Positions 35,601 to 49,658 of a stretch of 64,000 bases of DNA are shown here, piece by piece (position 1 is the stretch's first letter; the number at the start of each line of letters is the position of its first letter). This stretch comes from Pseudomonas paraversuta. Its GTDB lineage: Bacteria > Pseudomonadota > Gammaproteobacteria > Pseudomonadales > Pseudomonadaceae. The notes below the pieces were generated by a model. That model saw nothing but the letters and a program-made list of their open reading frames with translations, searched no databases and was not told where the DNA came from. Where the stretch lies: positions 1 to 64,000 of the forward strand of contig NZ_CAJFCL010000002.1 of assembly GCF_904063065.1 (NCBI RefSeq), in the 5' to 3' direction. The position numbers and the translations under genes were made by a program.

Positions 35601-37346
35601 ACCCCCGATGCCCTGGCGCTGGTGTATGGCGACACGCAACTGAGCTATGGCGAACTGGATGCCCGGGCCAATCAACTGGCCCACTGGCTGCAAACTCAGG
35701 GCGTAGGCCCGGATGTACCGGTGGCGGTGTGTGCCGAACGCTCCGTGGAGCTGGTGGTGGCACTGCTGGGGGTGATCAAGGCCGGTGGCGCGTACTTGCC
35801 GCTGGACCCTGATCACCCGCGGGAACGCCTGCAAAGCATGTTGACTGACAGTGGCAGCCCGTTGTTGCTGACCCAGGCACACCTGCTGGACAGCTGGTCC
35901 GGTGCTGCCGGTGTACCGGTGCATGCGCTGGAAAACCTGGCGCTGGCGACTCAGCCGCAGACTGCACCCAAGGTCGATATCAACCCGGAAAACCTAGTGT
36001 ACTGCCTGTATACCTCGGGCTCCACCGGCAAGCCCAAGGCTGTCGGTAACCGCCACGCCGGGTTGCTCAATCGCCTGCAATGGATGCAGGACGAATACGG
36101 ATTAAATGCCAGCGACCGGGTGCTGCAAAAAACCCCCTACAGCTTCGACGTCTCGGTCTGGGAGTTCTTCTGGCCGCTGCTCAGCGGCGCGGCACTGGTG
36201 ATGGCACCGCCGGATGCCCACCGTGATCCACGGGCCTTGCGCGAACTGATCGTCGAGCACGGCATCACCACGCTGCACTTCGTGCCGTCGATGTTGCAGG
36301 CCTTTGTGTCTGCCGGCGAACTGCCCCTTTGTACTTCGCTGAAACGGATCATTTGCAGCGGCGAAGCCTTGCCGGCCGAGTTGCAGCGTCAGGTGTTGGG
36401 ACAAACCGCCAGCCAGTTGCACAACCTTTACGGCCCGACCGAAGCGGCCATCGACGTCACCTCCTGGGCCTGTCGCGAAGACGGCAACAGCGTGCCGATC
36501 GGGCGTCCGATCGCCAACACGCAAATCCATATCCTCGATGCCGATCTCAATCCTGTGCCGGTGGGGGTGGCGGGCGAGCTGTACATCGCCGGGGTCAATC
36601 TGGCCCGGGGCTATCAGGGCCGTCCGGCACTGACTGCCGAACGCTTTGTCGCCAACCCCTACGGCGCTCCCGGCGAGCGCATGTACCGCAGTGGCGACCT
36701 GGCACGCTGGCGTGCCGACGGTGCCATCGACTACCTGGGTCGTCTCGATCATCAGGTCAAGTTGCGCGGCCAGCGAATCGAGCTGGGCGAAATCGAGGCA
36801 GTGTTGCTGGCCCATGCTGCGGTGCACGAATGCGTGGTGATAGCCCGGGACAATCAGCTGCTCGGCTACTGGGTCGGCACCGACGCCGACGAAGCCGCGC
36901 TTAAATTTCATCTGGGTCAGCACGTTCCTGAATACATGGTGCCGTGGCGACTGCTGCAATTGCCGGCGATGCCGCTCTCGGCCAACGGCAAGCTGGATCG
37001 CAAGCAGTTGCCGCAGGTCGAGGCGCAAGCCGCTGCCACTGGCTATGTCGAGCCCCGCAATGACGCCGAGCGCGCCCTGGCCAGAATCTGGTCCGAGGTG
37101 CTGGGTGTGGAGCGGGTCGGTGTGACGGATGACTTTTTCGAGCTGGGCGGGCACTCGCTGCTGGCGACCCGCCTGGCCTCGCAGATTCGCCACCAGTTAG
37201 GCGTACAGATTCACCTCGGCGCGGTGTTCGAAACACCGACGGTCGAGGCGCTTGCTCGGCACCTGGAGCACATTCCGGCGCACGCCCCCGAAGATGAGGT
37301 GGACGCCATGACCCAATTGCTGAATGAACTGGAGCGCATTGAATGA
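29622..37346 (+). CDS. NRPS modules 2-3: C-A(Ser)-T-E / C-A(Ser)-T
   Basis: From the ATG at 29622 the protein has 2574 aa (a TTG at 29616 is in frame; neither has a strong ribosome site). Domains: C1 (about 30-450), whose catalytic motif is HHIVADA (159-165) rather than HHxxxDG; A1 (about 480-960); T1 with Ser1015 (GGDSILS); E1 (about 1050-1490; [10 protein letters not shown] from 1190); C2 (about 1510-1950; HHILLDG from 1665); A2 (about 1990-2470); T2 with Ser2512 (GGHSLLA). Both A domains read D-V-W-H-I-S-L-I-D-K, the serine code. The epimerase predicts D-Ser then L-Ser. There is no thioesterase, so the chain passes to the next protein, which starts within the stop codon (ATGA). Confidence 0.9.
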   Translation: MTDIDRDLLLALLLDDDAPAAPVGPGRRTEPGPAPLSFAQRRLWFLQQYEVQSPAYNSARALRIQGRPDVGALEAALRRLIERHASLRTRFVLVDEQPLQVIEPALDFHLECVTLAAGADLQAELRQRVAVPFDLGCAPLLRASLLCDGEGAVLLLCLHHIVADAWSNPLLIADLGRAYAAALDGNDRPLPGLSLEYADYATWQRQHFAGQGAAAGQGYWRQYLGQEVPVLELPSDRPRSAAPRLQAARHDLRLPDAVARALREWCRAQHCSPFVLLLGAWQVLLARYSGQRDFAVGVPNAARSHAQVQEIVGFFVNTQVYRARLDPQLTTRELCSRLRDESRIALEHSDFPFECVLDGLNLTRDLRHTALFQVLFNFRHSRDAQPLQLPGLEVEVLDVELESARFDLTLDVIAGPDAIDCRLEYVTELYDAPTIERLGQHLCQLLQGMLAAPDRPVFSLPLLDAGEQAQLATWNATASRYPEYPNLPALIAQQVRATPDALALVYGHTQLSYGELDARANQLAHWLQGQGIAPDVPVAVCAERSVELVVALLGVIKAGGAYLPLDPDLPLERLQGMLADSGSPLLLTQKYLLEKWSGATDVPVHALGNLALATQPQTAPRVDIAPENLVYCLYTSGSTGKPKAVGNRHAGLLNRLQWMQDEYGLNASDRVLQKTPYSFDVSVWEFFWPLLSGAALVMAPPGAHRDPQALRELIVAHGITTLHFVPSMLQAFVSAGELPLCTSLKRIICSGEALPAELQRQVLGQTASQLHNLYGPTEAAIDVTFWACRQDGNSVPIGRPIANTQIHILDAELNPVPVGVAGELYIAGVNLARGYLGRPGLTAERFVANPYGAPGERMYRSGDLARWRADGAIDYLGRLDHQVKLRGLRIELGEIEALLLSHANVQESVVIARDDKLIGYWVGAAIEEDALKAHLARHLPEYMVPWRLLQLEAMPLSANGKLDRKQLPQPQGQVTEDYVAPASEIQQTLATIWGEVLGQEQVGISDNFFELGGDSILSLQVISRMRRAGWQLNPRDLFEHQTIAALARVAVPLEQASADSGPVQGAAPVTPIQAHFFAQAVPVAGHWNQALLLRPLHSLEPAALDEALTALFAHHDALRLQFRQLDGQWSASHGTDAPGLLECLTLSRPEAISAVCEAAQRGFQLGQGPLFKAVLMQLGDGQQRLLLVAHHLVVDGVSWRILLEDLAQLYTQALAGSALHLAARTSSFKAWGEHLASWQRQGLGDSELAYWQAYAETTATPLRVPRPQGSRALGATARVQVQLDPARTRALLGTAHAAYRTRIDELLLAALARTLCQWSGQPALDILLESHGRTPGPDAPTQLDLSRSVGWFTALYPLRLAPGSRAPGEAIKAIKEQVRQVPGQGLGYGVLRYLGEDDLARRLACRTAPQITFNYLGQFDPGRLADGLFDLAGEHLGASLDPSADADSEWVITGQVRDGCLQLSWRYGCERFDSELVQGLAEDYLASLGTLIDHCLSPGAAGVTPSDFPLASISQAQLDALPVAAADLEDLYPLSPLQQGMLFHALQGAAGSAYVNQVCVPLSDVDGLRFAAAWERVSHEHGILRAGFAWEGDLPQPLQWIHRQLPSPVRHLDWRERGAEQARLELAELADAERDQGFDLRRPPLQRVLLVRLGESAYQLIWTRHHILLDGWATARLIEEVLLHYRGQTPAAGASRYRDYLAWLGRQDGASSQQFWSQQLCELEQPTLLADALPAVPARSGHGDLRLQLAPDVTSALGVFARRERVTLNTLLQGAWSLLLQRYSGQRSVAFGATVAGRPTALADAERVLGLFINTLPIIQAPGPQRLLGDWLRDLQSLNLAVREHEHTPLFDIQRWAGQGGRALFDTVLVFENYPVDSALRSGSGVQFGQVISRETTHYPLTVVIHAGDTLDLQLSYLLSAFDPASVARLGEHLQNLLLAMAAEAQGPSKVRLGQLQMLDNAEQQRLSQWNATRFNYAQYPSLPALIAEQVRATPDALALVYGDTQLSYGELDARANQLAHWLQTQGVGPDVPVAVCAERSVELVVALLGVIKAGGAYLPLDPDHPRERLQSMLTDSGSPLLLTQAHLLDSWSGAAGVPVHALENLALATQPQTAPKVDINPENLVYCLYTSGSTGKPKAVGNRHAGLLNRLQWMQDEYGLNASDRVLQKTPYSFDVSVWEFFWPLLSGAALVMAPPDAHRDPRALRELIVEHGITTLHFVPSMLQAFVSAGELPLCTSLKRIICSGEALPAELQRQVLGQTASQLHNLYGPTEAAIDVTSWACREDGNSVPIGRPIANTQIHILDADLNPVPVGVAGELYIAGVNLARGYQGRPALTAERFVANPYGAPGERMYRSGDLARWRADGAIDYLGRLDHQVKLRGQRIELGEIEAVLLAHAAVHECVVIARDNQLLGYWVGTDADEAALKFHLGQHVPEYMVPWRLLQLPAMPLSANGKLDRKQLPQVEAQAAATGYVEPRNDAERALARIWSEVLGVERVGVTDDFFELGGHSLLATRLASQIRHQLGVQIHLGAVFETPTVEALARHLEHIPAHAPEDEVDAMTQLLNELERIE

Positions 37347-40300
37347 ATGACCTGAGCCAAGCCCGAGGCCCCAGCCACCGTGACGATCCGTTGCGCCCGC
37401 TGGCCGAACGGCTCAATGCTCTTCCAGGGGAAAAGCAGCGGCTGTTCCTGCAACAGCTGCGGGAAAAAGGCATCGATGCCCGGCGTCTGCCAATAGTCCC
37501 GGCACCTGCCGGGGCTGCGGGTGCGCTGTCCTACAGCCAGCACCGGCTGTGGCTGCTGTGGCAACTGGAACCGACCTCAAGCGCTTATCACATTACCGGC
37601 GGGCTGCAACTCACCGGGGAACTCAACGAGGCGGCGCTGGACGCTGCCCTGGCCGATATCGTCGCCCGCCACGCAGTACTGCGCAGCGACTTTCCCGAAG
37701 AGGGCGGCGAGCCCCGGGTGCGGGTACATGACGCCGCTGAGTGCGGGCTGGTGTTCGCTCGCGAAGACCTCAGCGAATTGTCGCCCCGGGCCCGGGACGC
37801 AGCCTTGATGCGCCTGGCCCAGGATCAGGCGCGACAACCCTTCGACCTCACCCTGGGGCCTTTGCTGCGCCTGTGTCTGGTGCGTTGCGCCGAGCAGCGT
37901 CACGCCTTGCTGGTGACCCTGCATCACATCGTTGCCGACGGTGTGTCGATGGAGCTGTTTGTCCAGGAAATGGCCAGCGGTTATGCCCGTCACCTGGGGG
38001 GCGACGCCAGCCCTTTGCCCGACCTCGATGTGCAATACAGCGACTATGCGCGCTGGCAGCGGCTGTGGCTGGAGTCCGGCGAGAGCGAGCAGCAACTGGC
38101 CTATTGGCGCGAACGCCTGGGCAGTGAGGAACCGGTGCTGGAGTTGCCGGTGGACCACCTGCGTCCCGGCTTGCCCAGCTACCGCGGGGCGCGGGTCGGC
38201 AAGACCTTGCCCGATGCCACCAGCAGCCGCTTGCGCCAGTTCGCCCGGGAGCAACAGGCCACGCCGTTCATGGTTCTGCTGGCCGCCTACGGTGTGTGGC
38301 TCAGCCGTCTGTGCGGCCAGGGGCAATTGCGGGTCGGGATCCCGGTGGCCAATCGTCAGGCGCAAGCGACCCAGGGTTTGATCGGTTGCTTCGTCAACAC
38401 TCAGGTCTGGCCGCTGCAGATCTCGCGCCGCCAATCCTTTATCGATCAGCTCAAGGCTGTGCGTGAGCAAGCGTTGCAGGCCCAGGCCCATCAGGACCTG
38501 CCTTTCGAACAATTGGTCGAAGCGCTGCAACCCCAGCGCAGCCTTGGCCGCAACCCGCTGTTCCAGGTGCTGTACAACCACTTGCAGCGCGGCGACAGCC
38601 AGTTGCAGGCGGGCGGGCTGGTGTTCGAGCGCCTGGAGCAGGCTGCCGAAACCGCTCAGCTGGACCTGGCCCTGACCACCGAGGAAAACCCTCAGGGTCA
38701 GATTACGGCCACCTTCAGTTACGCCACCGACCTGTTCGAAGCGTCCACCGTGCACGCCTGGCACACGCATTTTCTGTACCTGCTCGAGCAATTGCTGGAG
38801 CAGCCGCAACGCGCGCTGCATGAACTGCAGCCGCTGACAGCGGCGGAGCAACAGCAACTGACAGGCTGGAATGCCACCCGCGAAGACTATCCGCAGTACC
38901 CGAGCCTGCCAGCCCTGATCGCCGAACAGGTGCGTGCCACCCCCGATGCCCTGGCACTGGTGTATGGCGACACGCAACTGAGCTATGGCGAGCTGGATGC
39001 TCGGGCCAATCAACTGGCCCACTGGCTGCAAGGCCAGGGCATTGGTCCGGACGTACCGGTGGCGGTGTGCGCCGAGCGTTCCGTGGAACTGGTAGTCGCG
39101 TTATTGGGGGTGATCAAGGCCGGTGGCGCGTACCTGCCACTGGACCCGGATCTGCCCCTTGAGCGTCTGCAAGGGATGCTGGCCGACAGTGGCAGCCCGT
39201 TGTTGCTGACCCAGAATCACTTACTGGAGAAGTGGTCCGGCGCTGCCGATGTAGCGGTGCATGCACTGGAAAACCTGGCGCTGGCGACCCAGCCGCAGAC
39301 TGCACCCAAGGTCGATATCAACCCGGAAAACCTGGTGTACTGCCTGTACACCTCGGGCTCCACCGGCAAGCCCAAGGCCGTCGGTAACCGCCACGTAGGG
39401 TTGCTCAACCGCCTGCAATGGATGCAGGCCGAATACGGATTAAATGCCAGCGACCGGGTGCTGCAAAAAACCCCCTACAGCTTCGACGTCTCGGTCTGGG
39501 AGTTCTTCTGGCCGCTGCTCAGCGGCGCGACACTGGTGATGGCGCCACCGGGTGCCCACCGTGATCCACAGGCCTTGCGTGAACTGATTGTCGCGCACGG
39601 CATCACCACGCTGCACTTCGTGCCGTCGATGTTGCAGGCCTTTGTGTCTGCCGGCGAACTGCCCCTTTGCACCTCACTGAAGCGGATCATTTGCAGCGGT
39701 GAAGCTTTGCCGGCCGAGTTGCAGCGTCAGGTGTTGGGGCAAACCGCCAGCGAGTTGCACAACCTCTACGGTCCGACCGAAGCGGCCATCGACGTCACCT
39801 CCTGGGCCTGTCGCGAAGACGGCAACAGCGTGCCCATTGGCCGCCCGATCGCCAATACGCAAATCCATATTCTTGATCCCGATCTCAATCCGCTGCCGGT
39901 GGGCGTGGCTGGCGAGCTGTACATCGCCGGGGTCAATCTGGCCCGGGGTTATCAGGGGCGTCCTGCGCTGACCGCCGAACGCTTTGTCGCCAATCCCTAC
40001 GGCGCTCCCGGGGAGCGCATGTACCGCAGTGGCGATTTGGCGCGCTGGCGCGCCGATGGCGCCATCGATTACCTGGGCCGTCTCGATCATCAGGTCAAAT
40101 TGCGTGGTCTGCGTATTGAACTGGGGGAGATTGAAGCGCTGTTGCTGAGCCACGCCAATGTTCAGGAAAGCGTGGTCATAGCCCGGGACGACAAGCTGAT
40201 CGGCTACTGGGTGGGCGCTGCCATCGAGGAAGAAGCACTCAAGGCCCATCTGGCCCGCCACCTCCCGGAATACATGGTGCCGTGGCGTCTGCTGCAATTG

Positions 40301-43300
40301 CCGGCGATGCCGCTGTCGGCCAACGGCAAGCTGGATCGCAAGCAGTTGCCGCAACCCCAGGGGCAGGTGACCGAAGACTATGTGGCACCCGGCAGCGAAA
40401 TCGAACAGACCCTGGCGACCATCTGGGCCGAGGTGCTGGGCCAGGATCAGGTAGGGCTTGGCGACAACTTCTTCGAACTGGGCGGCGACTCCATCCTGTC
40501 CCTGCAAGTGATCAGCCGGGTGCGTCAGGCCGGCTGGCAACTGAGCCCCCGGGACCTGTTCCTGCACCCGACACTGGCGGCCCTGGCCCGGGCGGCGCGC
40601 TGCGTGACCCAGGGTGGCGAGCTGCAGCAGGCGGTAACGGTCGGCCCGGCGCCACTGACACCGATCCAGCAGTATTTTTTCGGCCAGGATATCCCGCAGC
40701 GTCAGCACTGGAACCAGTCGGCGTTATTGCGTCCGTTGCAGGCGCTGCAGGTCGAACCCCTGCGCGCCAGCCTGGCGGCCTTGGCCCAACAGCATGCCAG
40801 CCTGCGCCTGCGCTACGAACAGGACGCCATGGGCGTCTGGCAACAAGGCTACAGCGAGCACTGCGCCGAGGACTGGCTGGTGGAAGTGGATGCCCCGGAC
40901 GCCGAGGTGTTCCTGCGCGAGGCCGAGCGCTTGCAGACCAGCCTGGATCTGGGCCGCGGCCCTCTGCTGCGGGCCGCCTTGCTGACCCTGGGGGATGGCA
41001 GCCAGCGCCTGCTGATCGTGGTTCATCACCTGGTGGTGGACGGCGTGTCCTGGCGTGTCCTGGTGGAAGATTTGCAGCAGGCCTATCGCCAGCTGACGGC
41101 CGGCCAGAGCGTGACCCTGGCACCGGTGGGCGCCAGCTTCGCCCAGTGGGGCCAGCGTTTGCAGGCATTCGCCGCCAGCCCGGCGCTGCTCGATGAACTG
41201 CACTACTGGTGCGCGCAGACCGCAGGGCAGCCGCTAATGGCTTTGGGCTGTGAAGGCCAGGCCGTGGAGCGCCGCCTGCGCCTGCCGGCGGAACTGACCC
41301 GGCGTTTGCAAAAAGAGGCGCCGGCGGCCTATCGCACGCGTCTGGATGAATTGTTGCTGGTGGCCCTGGCCCGGGTCCTGTGCCGCCAGAGCGCACAGGA
41401 CGGCCTGAGCGTCGAGCTCGAAGGCCATGGCCGCGATGCGTTGCCCGCACCTTTCGGCGAAGGCCTGGATATCGAGCGCAGCGTCGGCTGGTTCACCAGC
41501 CTGTACCCGGTGCGTCTGAGCCCGGGCCCGGGGGATCTGGGCTCGGCGATCAAGGCGATCAAGGAACAACTGCGTCAGGTGCCGAACAAGGGCATCGGCT
41601 ACGGCGCGTTACGCTATCTCGGCCCGGCGTCTGCCCGGGCATTGCTTGAGGCACAGCCGCGGCCACAGGTGATGTTCAACTACCTGGGGCAGTACGACAC
41701 CAGCCTCGATGGCCAGCGCCTGTTTGCCCTGGCCGGCGAACCCCAGGGCCGCCAGCGCGACGATGCTGCACCGCTGAGCCATGCCTTGACCCTCAACGCC
41801 CGCCTGGTGGAAGGCCAGTTGCAATTCGACGGCCGCGCCGATGCCCGGCACTACAGCGCTGCGCAGCTGGAAGCCCTGCTGGACGACCTGCGCGCCGAGC
41901 TGAGCTTGCTTGGCGCCTATTGTCTGATCCCGGAAAACGCCGCGCTGACCCCGGCCGATGTGCCGCTGGCGGGCTTGAGCCAGGCCCGGCTCGACGCTTT
42001 GCCCCTGGCGGCCCGCGATGTCGAGGACCTGTACCCGCTGTCGCCGCTGCAACAGGGGCTGCTGTTCCACAGCCTGCAAGGGGATGCCCGGTCGGCCTAC
42101 GTCAACCAGATCGACGTGGTGCTCGAAGGCCTCGACCTGCAACGCTTCCTGCAGGCCTGGGAAACCACGGTTGAGCAACACGCGACCTTGCGCAGCCTGT
42201 TCCTCTGGGAAAGCGGGCTCGATACGCCGTTGCAAGCTGTATTGCGCCGTGGCCCGGCCGTAGCGCAATTGCACGACGCCCGCGGGCTCAGCCAGCAAGA
42301 GCTGGATGATTGGGCCCGCCGCGAACGCGCCGAAGGTTTCGTGCTGGACCGCTTGCCGCTGCAACGGGTGCAGTTGCTACGTCTGGACGCCACTCGCTGC
42401 CGGATGATCTGGACCTTCCACCACATCCTGCTGGACGGCTGGAGCAGCGCGCGACTGATCGGCGAAGTGCTGCAACATTACGCCGGTGAACGGCCGCGGG
42501 CACCCCGCAGCCAGTATCGCGACTACATCGCCTGGCTCGGCGCCCAGGATGAACAGGCGGCCGAGGCCTGGTGGCAAGGGCGTCTGGCAACCCTGGATGG
42601 CCCGACCTTGCTGGCCCAGAGCCTGCCGCCCCGGGACACCCGGGACCTTGCTCAGGCCCTCGGTCACGGGGTGATCCGTGGCGGTCTGTCGGCGCCAGAC
42701 AGCCAGCGCCTGCGCCAGTTTGCCCGGCGCCAGCGGGTGACCCTCAATACCCTGGTGCAGGGCGCATGGATTCTGCTGCTGCAAACCTACACCGGCCAGT
42801 CCCGGGTGGTGTTCGGCACCACGGTCTCGGGCCGTCCTGCGGCCCTGGATGATGCCGAAGCGGTGGTGGGCCTGTTTATCAATACCGTGCCGGTGATCGC
42901 TGGCGGTGCTCCGGCACAGCCGGTGGGCGACTGGTTGCGCGAGCTGCAGGCCAGCAGTGCCGATGCCGGCGAGTTCGAGCACACTCCGCTGGCCGATATC
43001 CAACGTTGGGCGGGGCTCAGCGGCCAAAGCCTGTTCGACAGCCTGCTGGTGTTCGAGAACTACCCGGTCGATCACGCCATGCGCCAGCGCAGCGGCGTGC
43101 GTATCGAAGCCTCCAGCACCCTTGAAGCCACCCACTATCCGTTGTCCCTGGCGATCTTCGCCGGCGAGACCCTGGACATCACCTTTGGCTACCGCCGTGA
43201 TGCGTTCGCCCCGGAGCGGGTCGAGGCCCTGGCCGGACACCTGCAGCAGCTGTTGCTTGGCCTGTGTGCCGATGCGCTGCAGCCGTTGGCCGCACTCAGC

Positions 43301-46300
43301 CCGCTGAGCGCGGGCGAACAGGCTCAACTCATGGCCTGGAGCCGCTCGGACTACGCGGCCCCGGCCTTCACCAGTGTCCAGCAGCGTATTGCTGCCCACG
43401 CTGCGGCCGATCCGCAACGCATTGCGCTGATTTGCGAGGGGCAGCAGTTGAGCCGTGGCGAACTGGAGGCACAGGCCAACCGCCTGGCCCATGCCTTGAT
43501 CGCCCGTGGTATCGGACCCGAGGTTCGGGTCGGGGTCGCTTTGCAGCGTTCCAACCGCCTGCTGGTGGCGTTGCTGGCAGTGGCCAAGGCCGGTGCGGCT
43601 TTCGTCCCCCTGGCTCTGGATTACCCGCGCGAACGTCTGGGCTTCGTCCTGGCCGACAGCGGCATGAGCCTGTTGCTCACCGAGGGGATGGCCCTGGATC
43701 GCCTGCCGCAAACCCCGGGTCTGGCCATGCTCGACCTCGACCGACTGGATCTGGACAGCTACAGCGATCAGGCGCCCGGGGTTCAGGTGCATGCCCAGAA
43801 TCTCGCGTACCTGATCTACACCTCCGGCTCCAGCGGCACGCCCAAAGGCGTGGCCGTGGCCCATGGCCCGTTGGCCATGCACTGTGATGCCACTGCGCCG
43901 CTGTACGACATGAGCGCCGAATCCCGGGAGTTCCACTTTATCTCCTTTGCTTTCGACGGTGCCCATGAGCGCTGGCTGACTGCACTGACCTGCGGTGCCA
44001 GCCTGGTGCTGCGCGACGAAGAACTGTGGTCTGCGGCGCGCACCCTGCAGACCCTGGAAGAGCAGCAGGTCACCAACGCCGGCTTCCCGCCGGTGTATCT
44101 GACCCAACTGGCCGCCGAAGCCCGGGCCCGGGGCCGTGCCCCGGCGCTGGATCTGTACTCCTTCGGCGGTGAAGCCATGCCCCAGGCCAATTTCGAGCTG
44201 ATCCGCCAGACCCTGGCGCCGCGCACCCTGATCAATGGCTATGGCCCCACTGAAACCGTGGTCACCCCCCTGGTGTGGAAAGTGCCGGCCAGTCAGGCCT
44301 GCCTGTCGGCCTACGCACCCATCGGCCGTCCTGTCGGCGACCGGCGTGCCTACATTCTCGACGCGCGCCTGCAGCCGGTGCCGGCCGGGGTCAGTGGCGA
44401 GCTGTACCTGGGCGGCAGCGGTCTGGCCCGGGAATATCACCGCCACCCGGCCATGAGCGCCGAGCGCTTCATGCCTGACCCGTTCGGCGCACCGGGGGCG
44501 CGCATGTACCGCACCGGTGACCGGGTGTTGTGGGGCGTCGACGGGGTGATCGAATACGTCGGCCGCATCGATCAGCAAATCAAGATCCGTGGTTATCGCA
44601 TCGAACCCGGGGAGGTCGAGGCGCATATCCAGCAACACCCGCAGGTGCAGACGTGCGTGGTGCTGGCCTTGCCTTCACCCACCGGCCCGCGACTGGTCGC
44701 CTATGGCGTGGCCAGCAGCCCGGCCGCCGAGCCGGGCCTGGAAGCGCGGGTCAAGCAGGCCCTGGCCGGGCATTTGCCGGACTACATGATTCCGGCCCGG
44801 CTGATCTGGCTGGAGCAGTTGCCGGTGACGCCGAACGGCAAGCTCGACCGGGCGGCCTTGCCGACCCCGGACTGGCAGGTGCAGGACGGCGAATTCGTCG
44901 CCCCCCTGGGCGAAGTGGAAACCGTGCTGGCCGGGATCTGGCAGCAGTTGCTGGGTACGGCGCGGGTCGGCGCCAGCGACAACTTTTTTGAATTGGGCGG
45001 CGACTCCATTGTTTCCCTGCAACTGGTGGGGCGTGCCCGTCAGGCCGGGGTGCTGTTGACCCCCAAGGATGTTTTCGAGCAACAGACCATTCGTGCTCTG
45101 GCCCAGGTGGCCAGGGTTGCGCCAAGTGTGGCCCGGGTCCAGGGCCCGGTGACCGGGCCGGCGGCCCTGACGCCGATCCAGGCCTGGTTCTTCGACAGCC
45201 CGATCACGGTTCGCCAGCACTGGAACCAGTCGGTATTGCTGCAACCGCGGGAAAACCTCGACCCGCTGCTGCTGGAGCGCGCCCTGCAAGCGCTGCTGGC
45301 CCAGCACGATGCCTTGCGCCTGCGCTTTACCCGGGACGCCCAGGGGGTGTGGCAGCAAAGTCACGCCGACACGGCGGCGGTACCCCTTGAACAGGTACGG
45401 GTCAGCGCCCCGGCGCAACTGGCCAGCGTTTGCAGCATTGTTCAGGCCGGCTTGAACCTGAGTGAAGGCCCGCTGTTGCGCGGTCTGTTACTGGACACCG
45501 GAGATGGCCAGCGGCTGTTGCTGGCCGCCCATCACCTGGTGGTGGACGGCGTGTCCTGGCGCATTCTGCTGGAAGACTTGCAGCGCGCTTATGGCCAGCT
45601 GCAGGCCGGCCAGACGCTGGATCTTGGCAACAAAAGCAGTGCTTTCCAGCGCTGGGGCGAAGTGCTGCAGGCCGAGGTACCAGCACGTCTGGCCGAGCTG
45701 GACTTCTGGCGCGCCACCCTGGCCCCGGGGGCGGTCAGTCTGCCCTTGCTGGACCCGGCGGGCAGTCGCCGCCGCGATCAGGTGCGCGAGTGCCAGGTGC
45801 GGCTTGACCAGTCGTTGACCCGGCAGTTGCTGACCCGCGCACCGCTGGCCTATCGCAGTCGCGTCGATGAACTGCTGCTCACCGCTCTGACCCGGGTGGT
45901 GCTGCGCGAAACCGGTGGCGAAAGCCTGCTGGTCGGCCTCGAGGGCCATGGCCGCGAAGTGCCGGCGGGCTGTAGCGATGTGGACCTGAGCCGCAGCGTG
46001 GGCTGGTTCACCAGCCTGTATCCGGTGCGCCTGCAAACCGACCCGGGCGTGGCTGCGGGGGTGGCGATTCGCGGGATCAAGGAACAACTGCGCCAGGTGC
46101 CCGACCAGGGCATGGGCTACGGCTTGCTGCGCTATCTCGGCGAGCCCGGGGTGCGCGCCGAGCTGGCTGATGCCGCGCAACCGTCGATCACCTTCAACTA
46201 CCTGGGCCAGACCGATCGCGGCCTGGATCACCAGGCCTTGTTCAGCATCGCTGCCGAGCGCGGCGGTGACGATCAGGCGGCCGATGCACCGTTGGGCAAC

Positions 46301-49300
46301 GAATTGATCATCAATGCCCAGGTGCGCCAGGGTGAATTGCAGATGAACTGGCAATACAGCGGCGCGCGGCTGTCCAGGGCCTGGGTCGAGGGTCTGGCCG
46401 CTGCTTGCCGGGATGAGTTGCAAGGCTTGATCGAACATTGCCTGAACCCCGACGCGCAACGCTTCACGCCGTCGGACTTCCCGCTGGCGGCGCTGGATCA
46501 GGAGGCCCTGGAGCGCCTGCAACTGCCCGCCGATACCGAGTTGCTCTATCCGCTGTCGCCCTTGCAGCAGGGCATGTTGTTCCATGCCTTGCAGGCCCCC
46601 GGCGAAAGTCATTATCTCAACCAGTTGAGCCTGGCCATCGACGGCCTCGACGCCACGCGCTTCGCCCAGGCCTGGGACAGCACCGTGGCCCGGCATGACG
46701 TATTGCGTACCGGGTTCCTCTGGGAAGGACTGGACCAGCCATTGCAGGCTGTGCGCCGCAGCGTGCCGTCGCCGGTGCGCCTGCTCGACTGGCGCGAGCG
46801 CAGCGACCGGGTCACGGCGGTGGAGGATCTGGCCCGGGAAGAGCGCGAGGACGGTTTCGACCTCGCCCGGGCGCCCTTGCTGCGGGTGTTGCTGGTGCGC
46901 CTGGAGGATGAGCGCTACCAATTGATCCTCAGCAGTCATCACCTGTTGCTCGATGGCTGGAGCTCGTCGCGGCTGATCGCCGAGGTCTTGCAGCACTACC
47001 GGGGCACACCGCCCGCCGAAGTGGCGGGGCGTTTCGTCGATTACCTGCAGTGGCTGCAACAGCGTCACCCGGCCCAGCGTCAGGCCTTCTGGCGTGAGCG
47101 TCTGGCCGGGCTGGACGCGCCGACCCTGCTGGCCAATAGCGTCGAGGGTGCAGCCGTGGGCAGTGGTCACCGCCAGCACCACTGGCAGTGCGATGCGCAG
47201 CAGACCGCGCGGCTGGTGGCCATCGCCCGTCGCGAGCGGGTGACCCTCAACACACTGGTGCAAGGTGCCTGGAGCCTGTTGCTGCAACGCTACAGCGGCC
47301 AGGCCACGGTGGCGTTTGGCGCCACGGTGGCCGGGCGACCGGCGCAACTGGTGGATGCCGAACGTACCCTGGGGCTGTTCATCAACACCTTGCCGGTGAT
47401 CCAGACGCCGCCGGCGCAACAGCCCCTCGGGGATTGGCTGCGCCAGTTGCAGGCCTTCAACAGCGCGTTGCGCGAGCATGAACACACGCCCCTGTTCGAG
47501 ATTCAGGGCTGGGCCGGGCAGGGCGGGCAGGCCCTGTTCGACACCTTGCTGGTGTTCGAAAACTATCCGGTGGAACAGGCCCTTGGCGAAGCCAGCGGTC
47601 TGGCCTTCTCGCCGCTGCAGCGCCACGAAACCACGCACTACCCGCTGACCCTGGTGATCCATGCCGGTGCGCAGTTGCAGATCGAATTCAGCTATCGCCG
47701 GGACGCCTTTGCCGAAGCCGACGTGGTGCGCTTCAGCGAGCACCTTGGCGGTTTGCTGCAACAGTTCGAAGACAGCGCCCGGCCCCTGGCCAGCCTGACA
47801 TTGCTGAGCCCGGGCGAGACCCGCCAGATTCAGACGTGGAATGCCACCGCCAACCGCTACCCCGAGCATCCGCACCTGGCGGCGATGATTGGCGAACAGG
47901 TGCGCGCCACCCCCGATGCATTGGCACTGGTGTATGGAGACATGCAACTGAGCTATGGCGAACTGGATGCCCGGGCCAATCAACTGGCCCACTGGCTGCA
48001 AACTCAGGGCGTAGGCCCGGATGTACCGGTGGCGGTGTGTGCCGAACGCTCGGTGGAGCTGGTGGTGGCATTGCTGGGGGTGATCAAGGCCGGTGGCGCG
48101 TATCTGCCGCTGGACCCGGACCACCCGCGGGAGCGGTTGCAAGGGATGCTGGCCGACAGTGGCAGCCCGTTGTTGCTGACCCAGGCGCACCTGCTGGACA
48201 GTTGGTCCGGCGCTGCCGGGGTACCGATGCATGCACTGGAAAACCTGGCGCTGGCGACTCAGCCGCAGACTGCACTCAAGGTCGATATCGGCCCGGAAAA
48301 CCTGGTGTACTGCCTGTATACCTCGGGTTCCACCGGCAAGCCCAAGGCCGTCGGCAATCGTCATGCCGGGCTGCTCAATCGTTTGCAATGGATGCAGGCC
48401 GAATACGGCCTGAACCCCGGCGACCGGGTGCTGCAAAAAACCCCTTACAGCTTCGACGTCTCGGTCTGGGAGTTCTTCTGGCCGCTGCTCAGCGGCGCGG
48501 CCCTGGTGATGGCACCACCCGGTGCCCACCGTGATCCGCAGATATTGCGCGAATTGATCATCGAGCACGGCATCACCACGCTGCACTTCGTGCCGTCGAT
48601 GTTGCAGGCCTTTGTGTCTGCCGGAGAACTGCCCCTTTGCACCTCACTGAAGCGGATTATTTGCAGCGGTGAAGCCTTGCCGGCCGAGTTGCAGCGTCAG
48701 GTGCTGGGGCAAACTGCCAGCCAGTTGCACAACCTCTATGGCCCGACCGAAGCGGCCATCGACGTCACGTCATGGGCCTGCCGCGAGGACGGCAACAGCG
48801 TGCCGATCGGGCGCCCGATCGCCAATACGCAAATCCATATTCTCGATGCCGATTTGAATCCTGTGCCGGTGGGGGTGGCCGGCGAGTTGTACATCGCCGG
48901 GGTCAATCTGGCCCGGGGTTATCTGGGTCGTCCCGGGTTGACCGGGGAACGCTTTGTCGCCAATCCCTACGGTGCTCCCGGCGAGCGCATGTACCGCAGT
49001 GGCGACCTGGCGCGCTGGCGCGCCGATGGCGCCATCGACTATCTGGGCCGTCTGGATCATCAGGTCAAGTTGCGCGGCCAGCGAATCGAGCTGGGAGAGA
49101 TCGAAGCAGTGTTGCTGGCCCATGCCGCGGTGCACGAATGCGTGGTGATAGCCCGGGACAATCAACTGCTCGGTTACTGGGTCGGCACTGAGATCGACGA
49201 AGCGGCACTTAAATTTCATCTGGGTCAGCACGTTCCTGAATACATGGTGCCGTGGCGCCTCCTGCAATTGCCGGCGATGCCGCTGTCGGCCAACGGCAAG

Positions 49301-49657
49301 CTGGATCGCAAGCAGTTGCCGCAACCCGAAGGGCAGGGCGCGAGCAGCGGCCATGTAGCGCCGGGCAGCGATGCCGAACGGGCGCTGGTGGCCATCTGGC
49401 TCGAAGTACTGGGGCTGGAGCAGATCGGCGTCACCGACAGTTTCTTCGAACTGGGCGGGCACTCCCTGAGCGTCATGCAAGTGCGTGCCCAACTGCAGCA
49501 GCGCCACGGTTGTCACCTGCCGATCAACGCCTTCTTCGATCACGTCACCGTGCAGAAGTTGGCCCTACAACTGCCGGGCGATTTGTTCGCTGCGGCGGTC
49601 GAGCATCGCGAGCGCCTGGATGACATGGCCCGCTGGCTGGATGAAATCGAGGTTTGA
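37343..49657 (+). CDS. NRPS modules 4-6: C-A(Ser)-T-E / C-A(OH-Orn)-T-E / C-A(Ser)-T
   Basis: The 4104-aa protein has C1 (HHIVADG from 194), A1 (Ser code D-V-W-H-I-S-L-I-D-K), T1 Ser1050 (GGDS) and E1 ([10 protein letters not shown] from 1228). Then C2 (HHILLDG from 1693), A2, T2 Ser2555 (GGDS) and E2 (from 2730), followed by C3 (HHLLLDG from 3199), A3 (Ser code again) and T3 Ser4041 (GGHS). A2 reads D-G-E-G-S-G-G-V-T-K; the D-G-E...G-G-V-T-K pattern is of the kind I associate with hydroxyornithine modules of pyoverdine synthetases, and it fits the ornithine monooxygenase and acetyltransferase of the locus. Predicted segment: D-Ser, D-acetyl-OH-Orn, L-Ser. Its start overlaps the previous stop; its stop is 1 bp from the next start. 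Confidence 0.9.
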   Translation: MNDLSQARGPSHRDDPLRPLAERLNALPGEKQRLFLQQLREKGIDARRLPIVPAPAGAAGALSYSQHRLWLLWQLEPTSSAYHITGGLQLTGELNEAALDAALADIVARHAVLRSDFPEEGGEPRVRVHDAAECGLVFAREDLSELSPRARDAALMRLAQDQARQPFDLTLGPLLRLCLVRCAEQRHALLVTLHHIVADGVSMELFVQEMASGYARHLGGDASPLPDLDVQYSDYARWQRLWLESGESEQQLAYWRERLGSEEPVLELPVDHLRPGLPSYRGARVGKTLPDATSSRLRQFAREQQATPFMVLLAAYGVWLSRLCGQGQLRVGIPVANRQAQATQGLIGCFVNTQVWPLQISRRQSFIDQLKAVREQALQAQAHQDLPFEQLVEALQPQRSLGRNPLFQVLYNHLQRGDSQLQAGGLVFERLEQAAETAQLDLALTTEENPQGQITATFSYATDLFEASTVHAWHTHFLYLLEQLLEQPQRALHELQPLTAAEQQQLTGWNATREDYPQYPSLPALIAEQVRATPDALALVYGDTQLSYGELDARANQLAHWLQGQGIGPDVPVAVCAERSVELVVALLGVIKAGGAYLPLDPDLPLERLQGMLADSGSPLLLTQNHLLEKWSGAADVAVHALENLALATQPQTAPKVDINPENLVYCLYTSGSTGKPKAVGNRHVGLLNRLQWMQAEYGLNASDRVLQKTPYSFDVSVWEFFWPLLSGATLVMAPPGAHRDPQALRELIVAHGITTLHFVPSMLQAFVSAGELPLCTSLKRIICSGEALPAELQRQVLGQTASELHNLYGPTEAAIDVTSWACREDGNSVPIGRPIANTQIHILDPDLNPLPVGVAGELYIAGVNLARGYQGRPALTAERFVANPYGAPGERMYRSGDLARWRADGAIDYLGRLDHQVKLRGLRIELGEIEALLLSHANVQESVVIARDDKLIGYWVGAAIEEEALKAHLARHLPEYMVPWRLLQLPAMPLSANGKLDRKQLPQPQGQVTEDYVAPGSEIEQTLATIWAEVLGQDQVGLGDNFFELGGDSILSLQVISRVRQAGWQLSPRDLFLHPTLAALARAARCVTQGGELQQAVTVGPAPLTPIQQYFFGQDIPQRQHWNQSALLRPLQALQVEPLRASLAALAQQHASLRLRYEQDAMGVWQQGYSEHCAEDWLVEVDAPDAEVFLREAERLQTSLDLGRGPLLRAALLTLGDGSQRLLIVVHHLVVDGVSWRVLVEDLQQAYRQLTAGQSVTLAPVGASFAQWGQRLQAFAASPALLDELHYWCAQTAGQPLMALGCEGQAVERRLRLPAELTRRLQKEAPAAYRTRLDELLLVALARVLCRQSAQDGLSVELEGHGRDALPAPFGEGLDIERSVGWFTSLYPVRLSPGPGDLGSAIKAIKEQLRQVPNKGIGYGALRYLGPASARALLEAQPRPQVMFNYLGQYDTSLDGQRLFALAGEPQGRQRDDAAPLSHALTLNARLVEGQLQFDGRADARHYSAAQLEALLDDLRAELSLLGAYCLIPENAALTPADVPLAGLSQARLDALPLAARDVEDLYPLSPLQQGLLFHSLQGDARSAYVNQIDVVLEGLDLQRFLQAWETTVEQHATLRSLFLWESGLDTPLQAVLRRGPAVAQLHDARGLSQQELDDWARRERAEGFVLDRLPLQRVQLLRLDATRCRMIWTFHHILLDGWSSARLIGEVLQHYAGERPRAPRSQYRDYIAWLGAQDEQAAEAWWQGRLATLDGPTLLAQSLPPRDTRDLAQALGHGVIRGGLSAPDSQRLRQFARRQRVTLNTLVQGAWILLLQTYTGQSRVVFGTTVSGRPAALDDAEAVVGLFINTVPVIAGGAPAQPVGDWLRELQASSADAGEFEHTPLADIQRWAGLSGQSLFDSLLVFENYPVDHAMRQRSGVRIEASSTLEATHYPLSLAIFAGETLDITFGYRRDAFAPERVEALAGHLQQLLLGLCADALQPLAALSPLSAGEQAQLMAWSRSDYAAPAFTSVQQRIAAHAAADPQRIALICEGQQLSRGELEAQANRLAHALIARGIGPEVRVGVALQRSNRLLVALLAVAKAGAAFVPLALDYPRERLGFVLADSGMSLLLTEGMALDRLPQTPGLAMLDLDRLDLDSYSDQAPGVQVHAQNLAYLIYTSGSSGTPKGVAVAHGPLAMHCDATAPLYDMSAESREFHFISFAFDGAHERWLTALTCGASLVLRDEELWSAARTLQTLEEQQVTNAGFPPVYLTQLAAEARARGRAPALDLYSFGGEAMPQANFELIRQTLAPRTLINGYGPTETVVTPLVWKVPASQACLSAYAPIGRPVGDRRAYILDARLQPVPAGVSGELYLGGSGLAREYHRHPAMSAERFMPDPFGAPGARMYRTGDRVLWGVDGVIEYVGRIDQQIKIRGYRIEPGEVEAHIQQHPQVQTCVVLALPSPTGPRLVAYGVASSPAAEPGLEARVKQALAGHLPDYMIPARLIWLEQLPVTPNGKLDRAALPTPDWQVQDGEFVAPLGEVETVLAGIWQQLLGTARVGASDNFFELGGDSIVSLQLVGRARQAGVLLTPKDVFEQQTIRALAQVARVAPSVARVQGPVTGPAALTPIQAWFFDSPITVRQHWNQSVLLQPRENLDPLLLERALQALLAQHDALRLRFTRDAQGVWQQSHADTAAVPLEQVRVSAPAQLASVCSIVQAGLNLSEGPLLRGLLLDTGDGQRLLLAAHHLVVDGVSWRILLEDLQRAYGQLQAGQTLDLGNKSSAFQRWGEVLQAEVPARLAELDFWRATLAPGAVSLPLLDPAGSRRRDQVRECQVRLDQSLTRQLLTRAPLAYRSRVDELLLTALTRVVLRETGGESLLVGLEGHGREVPAGCSDVDLSRSVGWFTSLYPVRLQTDPGVAAGVAIRGIKEQLRQVPDQGMGYGLLRYLGEPGVRAELADAAQPSITFNYLGQTDRGLDHQALFSIAAERGGDDQAADAPLGNELIINAQVRQGELQMNWQYSGARLSRAWVEGLAAACRDELQGLIEHCLNPDAQRFTPSDFPLAALDQEALERLQLPADTELLYPLSPLQQGMLFHALQAPGESHYLNQLSLAIDGLDATRFAQAWDSTVARHDVLRTGFLWEGLDQPLQAVRRSVPSPVRLLDWRERSDRVTAVEDLAREEREDGFDLARAPLLRVLLVRLEDERYQLILSSHHLLLDGWSSSRLIAEVLQHYRGTPPAEVAGRFVDYLQWLQQRHPAQRQAFWRERLAGLDAPTLLANSVEGAAVGSGHRQHHWQCDAQQTARLVAIARRERVTLNTLVQGAWSLLLQRYSGQATVAFGATVAGRPAQLVDAERTLGLFINTLPVIQTPPAQQPLGDWLRQLQAFNSALREHEHTPLFEIQGWAGQGGQALFDTLLVFENYPVEQALGEASGLAFSPLQRHETTHYPLTLVIHAGAQLQIEFSYRRDAFAEADVVRFSEHLGGLLQQFEDSARPLASLTLLSPGETRQIQTWNATANRYPEHPHLAAMIGEQVRATPDALALVYGDMQLSYGELDARANQLAHWLQTQGVGPDVPVAVCAERSVELVVALLGVIKAGGAYLPLDPDHPRERLQGMLADSGSPLLLTQAHLLDSWSGAAGVPMHALENLALATQPQTALKVDIGPENLVYCLYTSGSTGKPKAVGNRHAGLLNRLQWMQAEYGLNPGDRVLQKTPYSFDVSVWEFFWPLLSGAALVMAPPGAHRDPQILRELIIEHGITTLHFVPSMLQAFVSAGELPLCTSLKRIICSGEALPAELQRQVLGQTASQLHNLYGPTEAAIDVTSWACREDGNSVPIGRPIANTQIHILDADLNPVPVGVAGELYIAGVNLARGYLGRPGLTGERFVANPYGAPGERMYRSGDLARWRADGAIDYLGRLDHQVKLRGQRIELGEIEAVLLAHAAVHECVVIARDNQLLGYWVGTEIDEAALKFHLGQHVPEYMVPWRLLQLPAMPLSANGKLDRKQLPQPEGQGASSGHVAPGSDAERALVAIWLEVLGLEQIGVTDSFFELGGHSLSVMQVRAQLQQRHGCHLPINAFFDHVTVQKLALQLPGDLFAAAVEHRERLDDMARWLDEIEV

Positions 49658-49658
49658 G

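Noticed and set aside
45488..48586. Open frame of 1032 codons antisense to NRPS modules 5-6
   Set aside because: It is a shadow of the NRPS frame. The peptide is rich in Gln, His and Arg, as expected from a reversed GC-rich codon pattern, and shares no family motif.
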